Assembly: GCA_002311915.1 (NCBI GenBank)
Contig: DCAF01000051.1
Location: 1,102 to 41,409 of the forward strand
Source of the DNA: Sulfurovum sp. UBA1140
Lineage (GTDB): Bacteria; Campylobacterota; Campylobacteria; Campylobacterales; Sulfurovaceae
Direction of reading: 5' to 3'
Length of the DNA: 40,308 nt
Positions 15,018 through 22,842 of the stretch are shown piece by piece. The translations under genes were made by a program, and so were the position numbers. Under the pieces are notes generated by a model, which searched no databases, was not told the DNA's origin, and saw nothing but the letters and a program-made list of their open reading frames with translations. Position 1 is the stretch's first letter. Each line of letters starts with the position of its first letter.

Positions 15018-15047
15018 TCAAAAACTTTATGCAGAATTATGCTACTA

Positions 15048-15060
15048 TTGGATACTATAT
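15048..15060 (+). promoter_or_regulatory. Promoter element shared by the two TerB-like genes (copy 1)
   Basis: TTGGATACTATAT lies about 33 bases before the ATG at 15093; TTGGATATTATAT lies at the matching distance before the second paralogue (16005-16017). Conservation of 12 of 13 bases outside the coding region suggests the duplication carried its promoter. The -10 is probably TATATT or TATTAT within a short palindrome, ACTATATTATAGT. Confidence 0.5.
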
Positions 15061-15092
15061 TATAGTGTTATTTTTTATGTAAAGGGGTTTTT

Positions 15093-15434
15093 ATGGACGG
15101 GATGATAAAGGAGTCCGTTGCAATGCTATTTTGTCATGTGATTAAAATGGACAATAAGGATTTAAGGGTTGAACGACCCATATTCTGCAACTTTATGGGA
15201 GAAGACTTTGGTTGTGATCATAAGGATGCAGGAGAGCTTTTAGATATGGCAATGGAACGAGAAGATACCAATATTGATACGCATATTTCAATTATTAGTA
15301 ATGCTTTGCACAATGAACCATACTCTAAAATGAGTATTTTAAAACAGTTAAATCATATTATTTTTAAGAGTAAAATGCGGGATGAAGATTATGATTTTTT
15401 TGATAAAGTAAAGAGTGCTTTCTTTTCTCGATAA
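15093..15434 (+). CDS. TerB-like small helical protein, copy 1
   Basis: A 113-aa acidic helical protein with no signal or membrane segment. The layout (hydrophobic helix MIKESVAMLFCHVIKMD, an acidic turn DNKDLRVERPIF, then a helix with EDFGCDHKDAGELLDMA) resembles the TerB/DjlA-type fold, which often binds metal through acidic residues; this family call is tentative. A second, clearly paralogous gene lies at 16050-16388, and a hemerythrin gene sits between them on the other strand. Best conserved between the two copies is the stretch around NIDTHISII.NALHNE and YSKMSILKQLNH. AAAGGGG precedes the ATG. Function unknown; the hemerythrin neighbour hints at oxygen or iron sensing but proves nothing. 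Confidence 0.75.
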   Translation: MDGMIKESVAMLFCHVIKMDNKDLRVERPIFCNFMGEDFGCDHKDAGELLDMAMEREDTNIDTHISIISNALHNEPYSKMSILKQLNHIIFKSKMRDEDYDFFDKVKSAFFSR

Positions 15435-15450
15435 TAGAGTTTCTATTATC
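15430..15450. terminator. 9-bp hairpin at convergent gene ends
   Basis: GATAATAGA and TCTATTATC form a perfect 9-bp stem with a 3-base loop. It includes the stop codon of the first TerB-like gene and lies 10 bases before the end of the convergent hemerythrin gene. A weak T-rich stretch (TTAATTTTTAT) follows on the plus strand. A likely terminator, possibly acting both ways. Confidence 0.6.
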
Positions 15451-15459
15451 AAGTAGGGG

Positions 15460-15858
15460 TTAATTTTTATCTTCAACAAACTCTTTATATTTCATATCTT
15501 CATTGATAACATGTTCTACTAACCATGTAGTAACAAATTTTCCTATATCTTTTACATGTGTCTCTTTCTCAATACCTACGCATAAATCTTTTAGTTTATC
15601 AGAGAAATCAAGATGTTGTTGTATATGTTCATCTAAATCAGGATACCCTTGCTCTCTCATGTACATCTCTTCATAGATAAAATGTTCGACACTGTAGTCA
15701 TTGAGTGCCATAAAAAGTTCTCTAAAATGTTCACTATCATCAACACCTGCTTCAACTAAATTATAAATTTCATTCGATAGCTTAAATAGTCCCTTATGTT
15801 GCTCATCAACGGTCTCCTCTTTGACCGAATATTCATCTTTCCACTTTAATAATGTCAT
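15460..15858 (-). CDS. Bacteriohemerythrin
   Basis: A 132-aa single-domain hemerythrin, an oxygen-binding non-heme diiron protein of the cytoplasm. All seven canonical iron ligands are present: His21 (DEQHKGLF), His59 and Glu63 (VEHFIYEEMYM), His78 and His82 (DEHIQQHLDF), His116 and Asp121 (VEHVINEDMKY). N-terminal LLKWKDEYSV is typical of the family. In Campylobacterota such proteins are linked to oxygen delivery or protection of iron-sulfur enzymes. It is flanked by the two TerB-like paralogues on the opposite strand. The ATG at 15856-15858 is clear. It probably has its own promoter in the AT-rich region 15860-15960. Confidence 0.95.
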   Translation of the reverse strand: MTLLKWKDEYSVKEETVDEQHKGLFKLSNEIYNLVEAGVDDSEHFRELFMALNDYSVEHFIYEEMYMREQGYPDLDEHIQQHLDFSDKLKDLCVGIEKETHVKDIGKFVTTWLVEHVINEDMKYKEFVEDKN

Positions 15859-16004
15859 GCTTGTACTCCATATATTAATATTGGTATTAGAGTCATACTT
15901 TAAATACCATTTAAAGAGTATATTTCAAGATTACTTATAAGTATATTAAATATAATATTTTCAATTGTTATTTTCAATAAAAAATTGTTAAATCTTATAG
16001 TTAT

Positions 16005-16017
16005 TTGGATATTATAT
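16005..16017 (+). promoter_or_regulatory. Promoter element shared by the two TerB-like genes (copy 2)
   Basis: TTGGATATTATAT, matching 15048-15060 at 12 of 13 positions and at a similar distance from the start codon (33 bases before the ATG at 16050). Presence at both paralogues supports its use as a promoter and argues against the ATG at 16011-16019 region or 16005 frame start being real. Confidence 0.45.
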
Positions 16018-16049
16018 GGCAGTATTTTACTGAAATGAAAGGAATTTTT

Positions 16050-16388
16050 ATGGATAAAATGATTGAAGAGTCAGTTGCCATACTATTTTGCCATAGAATG
16101 AATGGTAAAGATTTAAACAGAGAACGGGCTGTATTCTGTCGCTTTATACAGCAAGATTTTAATTGTAAGTGTAGTGAAGCCAATGAACTTCTTGACCGTA
16201 CTATAGATCAAGATTATAATATTGATACCCATATTTCAATTATTAACAATGCACTACATAACGAGGTCTATTCTAAAATGAGTATCTTAAAACAGTTAAA
16301 TCATCTAATGCACAAAAGCAATATTCGCACTGAAGATTATGAGTTTTTTGAAAAGGTCAAAAAGAGCTTTTTTGCTTCGTTGCGTTAG
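16050..16388 (+). CDS. TerB-like small helical protein, copy 2
   Basis: A 112-aa paralogue of the protein at 15093-15434. The two align from the first residue (MDKMIEESVAILFCH against MDGMIKESVAMLFCH) to the last helix (DYEFFEKVKKSFF against DYDFFDKVKSAFF), with a two-residue deletion after CH and the acidic turn NGKDLNRERAVF. The reading frame is open further upstream, but the ATG at 16050 is chosen because AAAGGA precedes it and because it matches the paralogue's start. Cysteines differ: this copy has extra ones (FCRF, FNCKCSEA). The divergence indicates an old duplication. Function unknown. Confidence 0.75.
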   Translation: MDKMIEESVAILFCHRMNGKDLNRERAVFCRFIQQDFNCKCSEANELLDRTIDQDYNIDTHISIINNALHNEVYSKMSILKQLNHLMHKSNIRTEDYEFFEKVKKSFFASLR

Positions 16389-16393
16389 TTAAT

Positions 16394-16705
16394 TTAATGG
16401 TCTTGAATAGATGCCAAAGCCACATAAAGAAGTAGAGTTGCAATAGGGGCTAGTAGTAGATACCACTGTAGTCGTGCTTTAAAAATATGATAAAGAAGCC
16501 CAAAGTATGCCACAATAAGGGCAACAATATGGGTTAAAAATAGAGCCGATATTGAACGCATACTGTTGCCAACAACACCCAAGGTGACAATTCCTGCTAA
16601 AATAAGCAAAGAGGTAAGCATCTTTTTTGTGTTGACCTCTTTTCTGTTCATTAAAAAAATAAATCCAACGGCAGTTAAAATAGCCAAAACAATGATGCTT
16701 CTCAT
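16394..16705 (-). CDS. Small integral membrane protein (103 aa)
   Basis: A hydrophobic protein with three to four predicted membrane helices (about 3-19, 30-46, 53-74, 79-97) separated by short loops, one of which is basic (NRKEVNTKKML). No domain recognised. It begins nine bases after the argS stop and has AGGAGATACGC before its ATG, so it is probably the last gene of the gmk-tatA-argS transcription unit. It may be a lineage-specific membrane protein; nothing in it suggests transport or catalysis. Confidence 0.7.
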   Translation of the reverse strand: MRSIIVLAILTAVGFIFLMNRKEVNTKKMLTSLLILAGIVTLGVVGNSMRSISALFLTHIVALIVAYFGLLYHIFKARLQWYLLLAPIATLLLYVALASIQDH

Positions 16706-16714
16706 GCGTATCTC

Positions 16715-18415
16715 CTAAATTTTATCTACCACTTTAATACCTAAAATCTCTAACCCTTGTTCAATGACATTAGCAGTAAGCTGTGCCAGTTGTAATCGGC
16801 TCATTTTAACATCTTCTGTAACTCCCTCTTTTAGGATGGGATTCTGCTCATAGAATCTCATAAATAGGGTGGTTAAATCATAAAGATAGGTTGTTATGGT
16901 GTGTGGTGTGGCTTCGATAGAAGCTTTGGTTAGAGTATCTTCAAACTTTAAAATCATCAGTGCGAGTCGATGTTCTAGTTCATCTCCAATAACAATATTG
17001 CCTGTCAGTTTGGCGTTGTGCTTTCTAAAAATAGATTGAATTCGGGCATAACCATACTGTAGGTAAAGTGCTGTATTGCCATCAAAACTTAACATCTTCT
17101 CCCAAGAGAAAAGATAGTTTGATTCACGGCTAATACTTAAATCGGCATATTTAACGGCACCAATACCAATGGCATAAGCAATTTCATTAAACTTCTCTTC
17201 ACTGTAATCTTCTCGTTTTTCTATGGTTGCTTTGGCTCGAATTATGGCTTCATCTAGTAGCTCAATGAGTTTAATCGTTCCTCCATCTCTTGTTTTAAAA
17301 GGTTTGCCACTCTTATCCATCATGGTACCAAAGGCGATATGCTCTAGGTTAACATCATTACCAACCATACCTGCTTGTTTAGAGATGGCAAAGACCTGTT
17401 TAAAGTGTCCTGCTTGTCGGGCATCGACCACATAACAGATACGGTCAGCTTCTAAGTTGGTGGCTCTAAATTTTAGGGCAGCAAGGTCGGTGGTGGCATA
17501 AAGAAATCCCCCATCCCCTTTTTGAACAATAACAGGAGCATCAGAACCCTCTAAAAAGACACACTCTGCTCCATTAGAATTCGTAGAGATATTTTTATCT
17601 TTAAGTATTTTAATAATATTGGGGAGTTCGCTATTATAAAAACTCTCGGCTCTAACATCGTCATGGGTAAGGTTGACTCCTAGTTTAGAGTAGACCTCTT
17701 CACAGTGTCCTAAAGAGCTTTCGATAAACTGTTTCCATAGTGTTAGGCAGTGTGCATCACCTTGCTGAATTTTTACCACATACTCTCGGGCTTTGTTGGC
17801 AAAGGCTTCACTTTGGTCAAATCGTATTTTAGCATTTTTGTAAAACTGCTCCAAATCTTTAAGATTCTGATGTTCGGTATCGGCATTTTGCTCTTCAAGA
17901 TAGGCAATCAGCATACCAAACTGTGTACCCCAATCACCAATATGATTTTGACGTATAATGTCGTTACCTAAAAAAGTAAGCAGTGTGGCTAAGGTATCCC
18001 CAATAATAGTAGAACGCAGATGCCCCACGTGCATCTGTTTTGCCATATTAGGGCCAGAGTAGTCGATCACAATTTTTTGTGGTTTTTCTACAATGCCAAC
18101 GCCGACCCTAGAATCATTTAAGATATTGGTTGCCTCTGTTGAGAGCCAATCGTTATTGAGCCATATATTGATAAACCCAGGCCCTGCAATCTCAACTTTG
18201 CTAATCATGCCAGTGGTATTAATATGTTTTACTATATCAGAAGCAATGGCTCTTGGGTTCTTTTTTAGAACTTTAGCCAGTTTCATGACTCCATTAAATT
18301 GGTAGTCTCCAAATTCAGGTCTGGTTGCGTCAGATACTATAATATCATTAGCAGGTATATCTGCATCGAGTAGTGCTTGTGTAACAATTTGATTTAATTG
18401 TGATTTGATTTTCAT
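16715..18415 (-). CDS. argS: Arginyl-tRNA synthetase
   Basis: A 566-aa class I synthetase charging tRNA-Arg. The N-terminal ArgS additional domain (about 1-85) is followed by the catalytic core with the HIGH-type motif MHVGHLRSTIIGD (128-140). The KMSK region is degenerate (MMDKSGKPFKTRDG), as in many ArgRS enzymes, which rely on a different lysine. WGTQFGMLIAYLEE and the DALR anticodon-binding C-terminus (ALYLQYGYARIQSIFRK and FYEQNPIL) are clear. Length is typical. It lies downstream of tatA, separated by 53 bases holding a hairpin. The order argS-tatA-gmk is conserved in C. jejuni (Cj1175c-Cj1177c) and H. pylori (HP0319-HP0321). Confidence 0.97.
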   Translation of the reverse strand: MKIKSQLNQIVTQALLDADIPANDIIVSDATRPEFGDYQFNGVMKLAKVLKKNPRAIASDIVKHINTTGMISKVEIAGPGFINIWLNNDWLSTEATNILNDSRVGVGIVEKPQKIVIDYSGPNMAKQMHVGHLRSTIIGDTLATLLTFLGNDIIRQNHIGDWGTQFGMLIAYLEEQNADTEHQNLKDLEQFYKNAKIRFDQSEAFANKAREYVVKIQQGDAHCLTLWKQFIESSLGHCEEVYSKLGVNLTHDDVRAESFYNSELPNIIKILKDKNISTNSNGAECVFLEGSDAPVIVQKGDGGFLYATTDLAALKFRATNLEADRICYVVDARQAGHFKQVFAISKQAGMVGNDVNLEHIAFGTMMDKSGKPFKTRDGGTIKLIELLDEAIIRAKATIEKREDYSEEKFNEIAYAIGIGAVKYADLSISRESNYLFSWEKMLSFDGNTALYLQYGYARIQSIFRKHNAKLTGNIVIGDELEHRLALMILKFEDTLTKASIEATPHTITTYLYDLTTLFMRFYEQNPILKEGVTEDVKMSRLQLAQLTANVIEQGLEILGIKVVDKI

Positions 18416-18432
18416 AAATATTCCATAGGAGA

Positions 18433-18455
18433 GTTCTACCCATAAAGAGTAGAAC
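18433..18455 (-). terminator. Intercistronic hairpin between tatA and argS
   Basis: GTTCTAC and GTAGAAC form a perfect 7-bp stem, extended by a wobble and a GC pair, with a short loop. On the minus strand it follows the tatA stop and precedes argS. No T run follows, so it may be an attenuator or RNA-processing site that lowers argS relative to tatA, rather than a full terminator. Confidence 0.4.
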
Positions 18456-18468
18456 GAAGTTTAATCTG

Positions 18469-18717
18469 TTAAGCTTTTTTGACTGTTTCTGCTTTTACAT
18501 CGGTAACGGTGCTTGCTTTTGCATCTTCTTTAATCTCTTTAAGTTCAGTAGCCGCCTTAGCATCGGCAAGTTTCTCTTCATCATCTTTAATAGCATTTTT
18601 GAAATCTTTGATTCCTTTACCTAGACCTTTTGCTAAATCTGGTATTTTCTTCGCTCCAAAAAGTAGCACCACTATCGCTAAGATAATGAGTAACTCTGGC
18701 ATACTTGGCATTCCCAT
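18469..18717 (-). CDS. tatA: Twin-arginine translocase subunit TatA
   Basis: An 82-aa TatA. The N-terminus MGMPSMPELLIILAIVVLLF is the short membrane anchor with the conserved polar residue before it (Glu8), followed by the hinge GAKKIPDLAKGLGKGIKDFK, an amphipathic helix and a charged C-terminal tail. TatA oligomers form the pore for export of folded proteins with twin-arginine signals. A client is encoded in this window: the molybdoenzyme at 28556-31906. The ATG at 18717 follows AAAGGAC. It sits between gmk and argS in the conserved Campylobacterota order. tatB and tatC are elsewhere. Confidence 0.95.
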   Translation of the reverse strand: MGMPSMPELLIILAIVVLLFGAKKIPDLAKGLGKGIKDFKNAIKDDEEKLADAKAATELKEIKEDAKASTVTDVKAETVKKA

Positions 18718-18817
18718 AATTGTCCTTTGAATATATTATCTCTTAAATTATAGAGATTTATTTAAAAGATTATACTTATTTTTTGTTAATTTTACGTAAA
18801 AGAGAATCTATAGTTGG

Positions 18818-19435
18818 CTATTTTGACCCATCTTGCCAATGAATAACGAGTTTCTCTAGCTCTTCGGCACTTTTTTTAAGTCGAGAGGCATTGGCAATGG
18901 TGGCAAATTTAGATGAGGCAATTTCAACAACATCATTGATAATAACAAAGTCAAACTCATTAACTGCTTGTATCTCTTTTTTGGCATTCTCTATACGATT
19001 TTTAATGACGGTATCATTATCGGTTGAACGTGCATAGAGTCTTTTTTCTAATTCATTAAGCGTAGGAGGAGTAATAAATGCAGAGGTAACAAAGTCTCCC
19101 ATTTTGGCTTGAACCAAACGGTGTCCTTGTACATCAATATCAAAAATAACCAATTTCCCTTCAGATAGAGCCTCTTTTACAGGCTTTAAAGAGGTTCCAT
19201 AGTAGTTGTTGTGTACCGTGGCATACTCTAAAAATTGACCTGCTTTAATGTCCTCTTCAAATATTTCCCTAGAGACAAAATAGTAATCAACTCCATCAAG
19301 TTCACCCTCTCTTGGAGGACGTGTAGTGGTTGAGATAGAGAAGTAATACTCTCCTATTTGGTCACTGGCATGTTCTATAATGGTACTTTTTCCTGCTCCA
19401 CTAGGTCCTGAAAGGACTAAAATTGCTCCATTCAT
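18818..19435 (-). CDS. gmk: Guanylate kinase
   Basis: A 205-aa cytoplasmic enzyme phosphorylating GMP to GDP. The P-loop GPSGAGKSTI is at 9-18; the GMP-binding region STTTRPPREGELDGVDYYFV follows, along with LEYATVHNNYYGTSL and VIFDIDVQGHRLVQ. RSTDNDTVIKNRIENAKKEI is the lid. Length is standard. The gene starts three bases after the stop of the acidic receiver-like protein gene (19439), indicating one transcription unit. The order with tatA and argS is conserved in the phylum. Confidence 0.97.
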   Translation of the reverse strand: MNGAILVLSGPSGAGKSTIIEHASDQIGEYYFSISTTTRPPREGELDGVDYYFVSREIFEEDIKAGQFLEYATVHNNYYGTSLKPVKEALSEGKLVIFDIDVQGHRLVQAKMGDFVTSAFITPPTLNELEKRLYARSTDNDTVIKNRIENAKKEIQAVNEFDFVIINDVVEIASSKFATIANASRLKKSAEELEKLVIHWQDGSK

Positions 19436-19438
19436 TTA

Positions 19439-20611
19439 TTATAGTTCGTTTGGAAATTCAATGGTAATGTTCACGGTAGCACCTCGAAGTAGCCTTCGTA
19501 GGTCATCAATGGGCATGGTTCCTAATACACTGGCAAGTACCTCTCCACTTGGGGCTGAAGTTTGGGGTTGCTCTTCTATTGTTGCAATGGCTGTTGGTTT
19601 TTCATCTACTTTTTTCTTTGGTTCCTCTTTTGTTGGGGTCTCTTCTTGAATACTCATCATCGGAGCAGGGGTGGTCATTACATCTTCTAGGGTTAGATTG
19701 TTGTCTGTAGGAACAGTTTCGTCTAAAAGGTTTTTAATGTTTGATAGTTCCTGAGTATCTAAAATTTTTGCTTCTATTTTATCTTCTCTTTTTGTCTCAA
19801 TAGGAGGCTTCTCTTGGATAGGTTTTTTCTCAATAGTTTTTTCTAATACAATCTTTTCAGTTGTTGCATTATCAAGATTAACTTCTTGGCTACTCTCAAT
19901 ATCAAAGTCGAATAGATCCTCATCAAATGGTCTTTTCTCTTTTCTATCATCCAATTCAAAAAGGTCGTCATCTAGGTTAATTTTTTCACTCTTATTTGAG
20001 AAATCACTGCTGTAAAGCTCATCATCCAACTTTAAAGGGAATATCTCTTCTAGTTTCAGATCAAAATTGTCTTTTTTCTCTGTAGCTAGAGGTCTTAACT
20101 CCTCTTTTTTTATCTCTTCAAACTCATCTAAGTCAAACATTTCTTCTTTAAGATTTGGCTTGTTTTTGGTCTTTTTTGGCATAAGGTCAAGGCTTTCTAG
20201 GTCATTGGCTTTATTTTCTATCAGTTCACTGAGATCAAGATATTCCTCTTTTTCTATATCAATACTCTTTGTGGCTTGACTCTCTTTATTATGTATCTCA
20301 ATTTTCATTTCACGTAGAACTTCCGAGACTTCCGAGGGTAAAAAAGGTTTCAAAATGGTTTGATTAAACGCTTTTTTATATTCATCTTCATCTTGTGCAT
20401 GAAAAAGTACCTTTTTTTGAATATCAGAATTTCCTATGGCATTAGATATCTCTTTGGTGTAGGATTCAGAATCAATAAAAACAATGGTGTAGTCACTCTG
20501 TTTTAATTCGCTTATCTCTTTTATCTCATCTATCTCTATATTCTCTTTTCTCGCACTAAGTGTGGTCAATCTTGACACTACTGGATTATCATTTATTAAT
20601 AAAATTTTCAT
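19439..20611 (-). CDS. Receiver-like protein with long acidic linker (poly-E-rich protein homologue)
   Basis: A 390-aa protein. Residues 1-100 read as a divergent receiver domain: Asp8, Asp47 in IVFIDSES and Lys88 in ILKPF are at the positions of the acidic pocket, phospho-acceptor and conserved Lys, although the usual Thr/Ser region reads LFHAQ. Residues about 110-340 are a very acidic, low-complexity linker in which short motifs recur (EEMFDLDEF, DDLFELDD, EDLFDFDIE). The last 35 residues (VLASVLGTMPIDDLRRLLRG and then VNITIEFPNEL) look conserved. The position before gmk matches the highly acidic Cj1178c of C. jejuni and poly-E-rich HP0322 of H. pylori. Function is not known to me. GGAGAAAAT precedes the ATG. 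Confidence 0.8.
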   Translation of the reverse strand: MKILLINDNPVVSRLTTLSARKENIEIDEIKEISELKQSDYTIVFIDSESYTKEISNAIGNSDIQKKVLFHAQDEDEYKKAFNQTILKPFLPSEVSEVLREMKIEIHNKESQATKSIDIEKEEYLDLSELIENKANDLESLDLMPKKTKNKPNLKEEMFDLDEFEEIKKEELRPLATEKKDNFDLKLEEIFPLKLDDELYSSDFSNKSEKINLDDDLFELDDRKEKRPFDEDLFDFDIESSQEVNLDNATTEKIVLEKTIEKKPIQEKPPIETKREDKIEAKILDTQELSNIKNLLDETVPTDNNLTLEDVMTTPAPMMSIQEETPTKEEPKKKVDEKPTAIATIEEQPQTSAPSGEVLASVLGTMPIDDLRRLLRGATVNITIEFPNEL

Positions 20612-20758
20612 ATTTTCTCCAAAGGTTTATAACTAATCAATAATTTTAGTATAATTCCCGTTTCATTTAGTTTAATTTTGAATGAAGGTATATGTTAGAT
20701 TAAAATATAAAGTTATTAGTAATTATTAATAACAAACCAGACTACAAGGAGTTTCAGC

Positions 20759-21313
20759 TTGTTAGATATGATTGTTAATGCCGTTTTTGAGATAGGATAC
20801 ATCGGATTTTTCTGCTATATGATTGTGGTTGGTACATTCGTGCCTCTGCCCACACAGCTCATTTTACTTCCTGCTGGTTATTTGGCATCACAAGGAAAAT
20901 TTGATATGGGAATGATTGTTATAGTTACTGCGATGGGTACTACCACAGGGGCATTAATTAATTATCATTTGGCTCATTTTATCGCTAAACGGTTTATTGC
21001 TCCAAGTAAAACCGAAAAGTTAAAAAGGTTTTTTGCCAAATATGGAAAACTTTCTGTTTTTTTAGCTCCCCTTAGTTTTGGTTTGGGGCAGTATATCTCT
21101 ATTCCTGCAGGAATTGCAAAGATGAAGTTAAAGTGGTTTATCCCCTTAATATTGCTCTCTAATGCCATTTGGAATGTTGCCATGTTGTCCTTGGGTTACA
21201 TGTTTGGAGAAGATGCCAACACCCAAGCCATCTACCTAGTCGGAGGAGGAGCCATCTTAATGATAGTGCTTATTTCGGTGTTTGTTTATAGGGAGTTTCA
21301 GAGTTATAGTTGA
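20759..21313 (+). CDS. DedA-family (VTT) membrane protein
   Basis: A 184-aa polytopic protein of the DedA/SNARE-associated family; members are implicated in lipid (undecaprenyl phosphate or phospholipid) flipping and membrane homeostasis. Conserved features are FVPLPTQLILLPAGYLA (re-entrant region), the glycine-rich GALINYHLAHFIAKRF and FLAPLSFGLGQYISIPAGIAKM followed by NAIWNVAMLSLGYMFG. It starts with TTG at 20759, seven bases after AAGGAG; the ATG three codons later is too far from that site. It is a single gene with opposite neighbours upstream. The exact substrate is unknown. Confidence 0.88.
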   Translation: MLDMIVNAVFEIGYIGFFCYMIVVGTFVPLPTQLILLPAGYLASQGKFDMGMIVIVTAMGTTTGALINYHLAHFIAKRFIAPSKTEKLKRFFAKYGKLSVFLAPLSFGLGQYISIPAGIAKMKLKWFIPLILLSNAIWNVAMLSLGYMFGEDANTQAIYLVGGGAILMIVLISVFVYREFQSYS

Positions 21314-21330
21314 AAAATAGGTGATTTTTC
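21312..21330 (+). terminator. AT-rich hairpin after the dedA-family gene
   Basis: GAAAAAT and ATTTTTC form a 7-bp stem with a 5-base loop starting at the dedA stop codon, followed by GCTTTTATTTG. Weakly terminator-like; the stem is AT-rich and may be unimportant. Confidence 0.35.
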
Positions 21331-21358
21331 GCTTTTATTTGATAAACCTATATCTTAT

Positions 21359-21384
21359 GTTATAATAACTCAAGTTATCATAAC
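21359..21384 (+). promoter_or_regulatory. 26-bp palindrome upstream of the ATPase gene
   Basis: GTTATAATAACT and AGTTATCATAAC are 12-bp inverted arms with a 2-base spacer (one mismatch), ending 12 bases before the ATG at 21397. A TATAAT hexamer is embedded (21360-21365). It is a candidate operator overlapping the promoter, or a hairpin close to the ribosome binding site AAAGG. No binding protein is identified. Confidence 0.55.
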
Positions 21385-21396
21385 AAAGGTTATTAT

Positions 21397-22713
21397 ATGA
21401 AATTCTATAATAGAGAAAATGAATTAGCTATACTTAAAAAAGCAGATTCTTTAAAAGAGAAGCATTCTATTATGACCATGCTTATTGGTCGAAGACGAGT
21501 AGGAAAAACTACTTTAGCACTACAGCCTTTTAGCTCAGATATTACGCTTTATTTATTTGTCTCTAAAAAAAATGAGGCACTTTTATGTGAAGAGTTTAGC
21601 GAAGAGATAAGCTCAAAACTAGAAGTTACGCTTTTTGGAAAAATGACAAAATTTGAAGAGTTGTTTGCGTATCTTTTAGAGTTAGGAAAAACTAAATCTT
21701 TTACACTTATTATTGATGAGTTTCAAGAGTTTTACAAAGTTAACAGCTCCATCTACTCCTCTATTCAAAAGCTTTGGGATTTGAATAAACAGACAAGTAA
21801 GATTCATTTTATAGCTTGTGGTTCAGTCTATTTTCTTATGAAAAAAATTTATGAAGATAAAAAAGAGCCACTTTTTGGCAGAGCAGATTTTAAGATAGAC
21901 CTAAAACCTTTAAAAGTCTCTACATTAAAAGAGATACTCCAAGACCATAATAGTTATAGCCCTATGAATCTACTTGATTTTTATGTTTTGACAGGGGGAA
22001 TTGCTAAATATATTGAACTCTTTGTTCTTTATGATAGTTTGGATGAAGACTCCATGATAAATGAAATCATCGCTCCACATTCACTCTTTTTAGAAGAGGG
22101 AAAAAATAGACTTATCGAGGAGTTTGGAAAAGAGTATGGTACATATTTTTCTATTTTGAGTCTTATTGCGTCCTCTAAAACTTCAAAAACAGAGATAGAG
22201 TCTATTTTAGAAAAAAATATATCGGGACATCTTAGCCGATTAGAAAATGACTATAACATTATAAAAAGTATCAAACCCATGGGAGCAAAACCCAATGCAA
22301 AGGTACAAAAATATGAGATAGTTGATAACTTTTTAGCCTTTTGGTTCCGTTTTATCTATAAATATAACTCTATAGTCGAAGCAGAAGCTTATAAACGACT
22401 CAAAGAGATAATAAGAAGAGATTTCTCTACTTTTAAAGGACGATTTTTAGAAAAACTTTTTATAGAATTACTAAAAGAAAAACAGATTTATACCAGTATT
22501 GGTAACTATTGGGAGAGGGGAAACAAAAACGAGATAGACATCGTAGCCATTGATGAGATAGACAAAAAGATACTTATTTGCGAAGTAAAACTCTCATCAA
22601 AACGTTTAAACCGAGATGTATTGGTACAAAAATCGGTTAATTTATTGAGAAAATTCGAGGGGTACGAGGTGGAGTATCAACTTCTTTCTATTGAAAATAT
22701 TGAGGGGTTCTAA
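21397..22713 (+). CDS. AAA ATPase with C-terminal PD-(D/E)XK nuclease-like domain (DUF234 type)
   Basis: A 438-aa protein of the archaeal-type ATPase/DUF234 family. Walker A is GRRRVGKT (31-38), Walker B LIIDEFQEF (104-112), and a sensor-like ACGSVYFL follows (140-147). A winged-helix region (about 240-300) leads to a nuclease-like C-terminus: Glu352, NEIDIVAI with Asp381 and ICEVKLSSK with Glu396 and Lys398, the E...D...ExK pattern of PD-(D/E)XK enzymes. Such proteins are patchily distributed and often lie near mobile or laterally acquired DNA; their function is poorly known, perhaps defence or selfish. Here it sits beside gene remnants, consistent with an insertion hot spot. AAAGG precedes the ATG. 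Confidence 0.85.
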   Translation: MKFYNRENELAILKKADSLKEKHSIMTMLIGRRRVGKTTLALQPFSSDITLYLFVSKKNEALLCEEFSEEISSKLEVTLFGKMTKFEELFAYLLELGKTKSFTLIIDEFQEFYKVNSSIYSSIQKLWDLNKQTSKIHFIACGSVYFLMKKIYEDKKEPLFGRADFKIDLKPLKVSTLKEILQDHNSYSPMNLLDFYVLTGGIAKYIELFVLYDSLDEDSMINEIIAPHSLFLEEGKNRLIEEFGKEYGTYFSILSLIASSKTSKTEIESILEKNISGHLSRLENDYNIIKSIKPMGAKPNAKVQKYEIVDNFLAFWFRFIYKYNSIVEAEAYKRLKEIIRRDFSTFKGRFLEKLFIELLKEKQIYTSIGNYWERGNKNEIDIVAIDEIDKKILICEVKLSSKRLNRDVLVQKSVNLLRKFEGYEVEYQLLSIENIEGF

Positions 22714-22714
22714 C

Positions 22715-22822
22715 TCACCTCACAACCTCCCGATAACCCAACCCACCCGAAAGAATAGCAGGAGTAAATCCACCACCAATTACCCATGCACCAACAAAGT
22801 AGAGGTTATCAGTACCTATCCC
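22715..22822 (-). pseudogene. C-terminal remnant of a CrtI-like FAD oxidoreductase
   Basis: Translated on the minus strand this stretch gives about 35 residues ending in a stop: GIGTDNLYFVGAWVIGGGFT then PAILSGGLGYREVV. The pattern N-L-Y-x-V-G-A-W...G-G...P-A-x-x-S-G is the C-terminal FAD-binding motif of phytoene-desaturase/amine-oxidase-type flavoproteins. An in-frame TAA lies just upstream (about 22826) and no remainder of the gene is present, so this is a truncated fragment. It is directly adjacent to a palindromic repeat and to the ATPase gene, which ends two bases before the remnant's stop codon. Confidence 0.7.
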
Positions 22823-22842
22823 AAATTAAATTCAAAAAGCTT

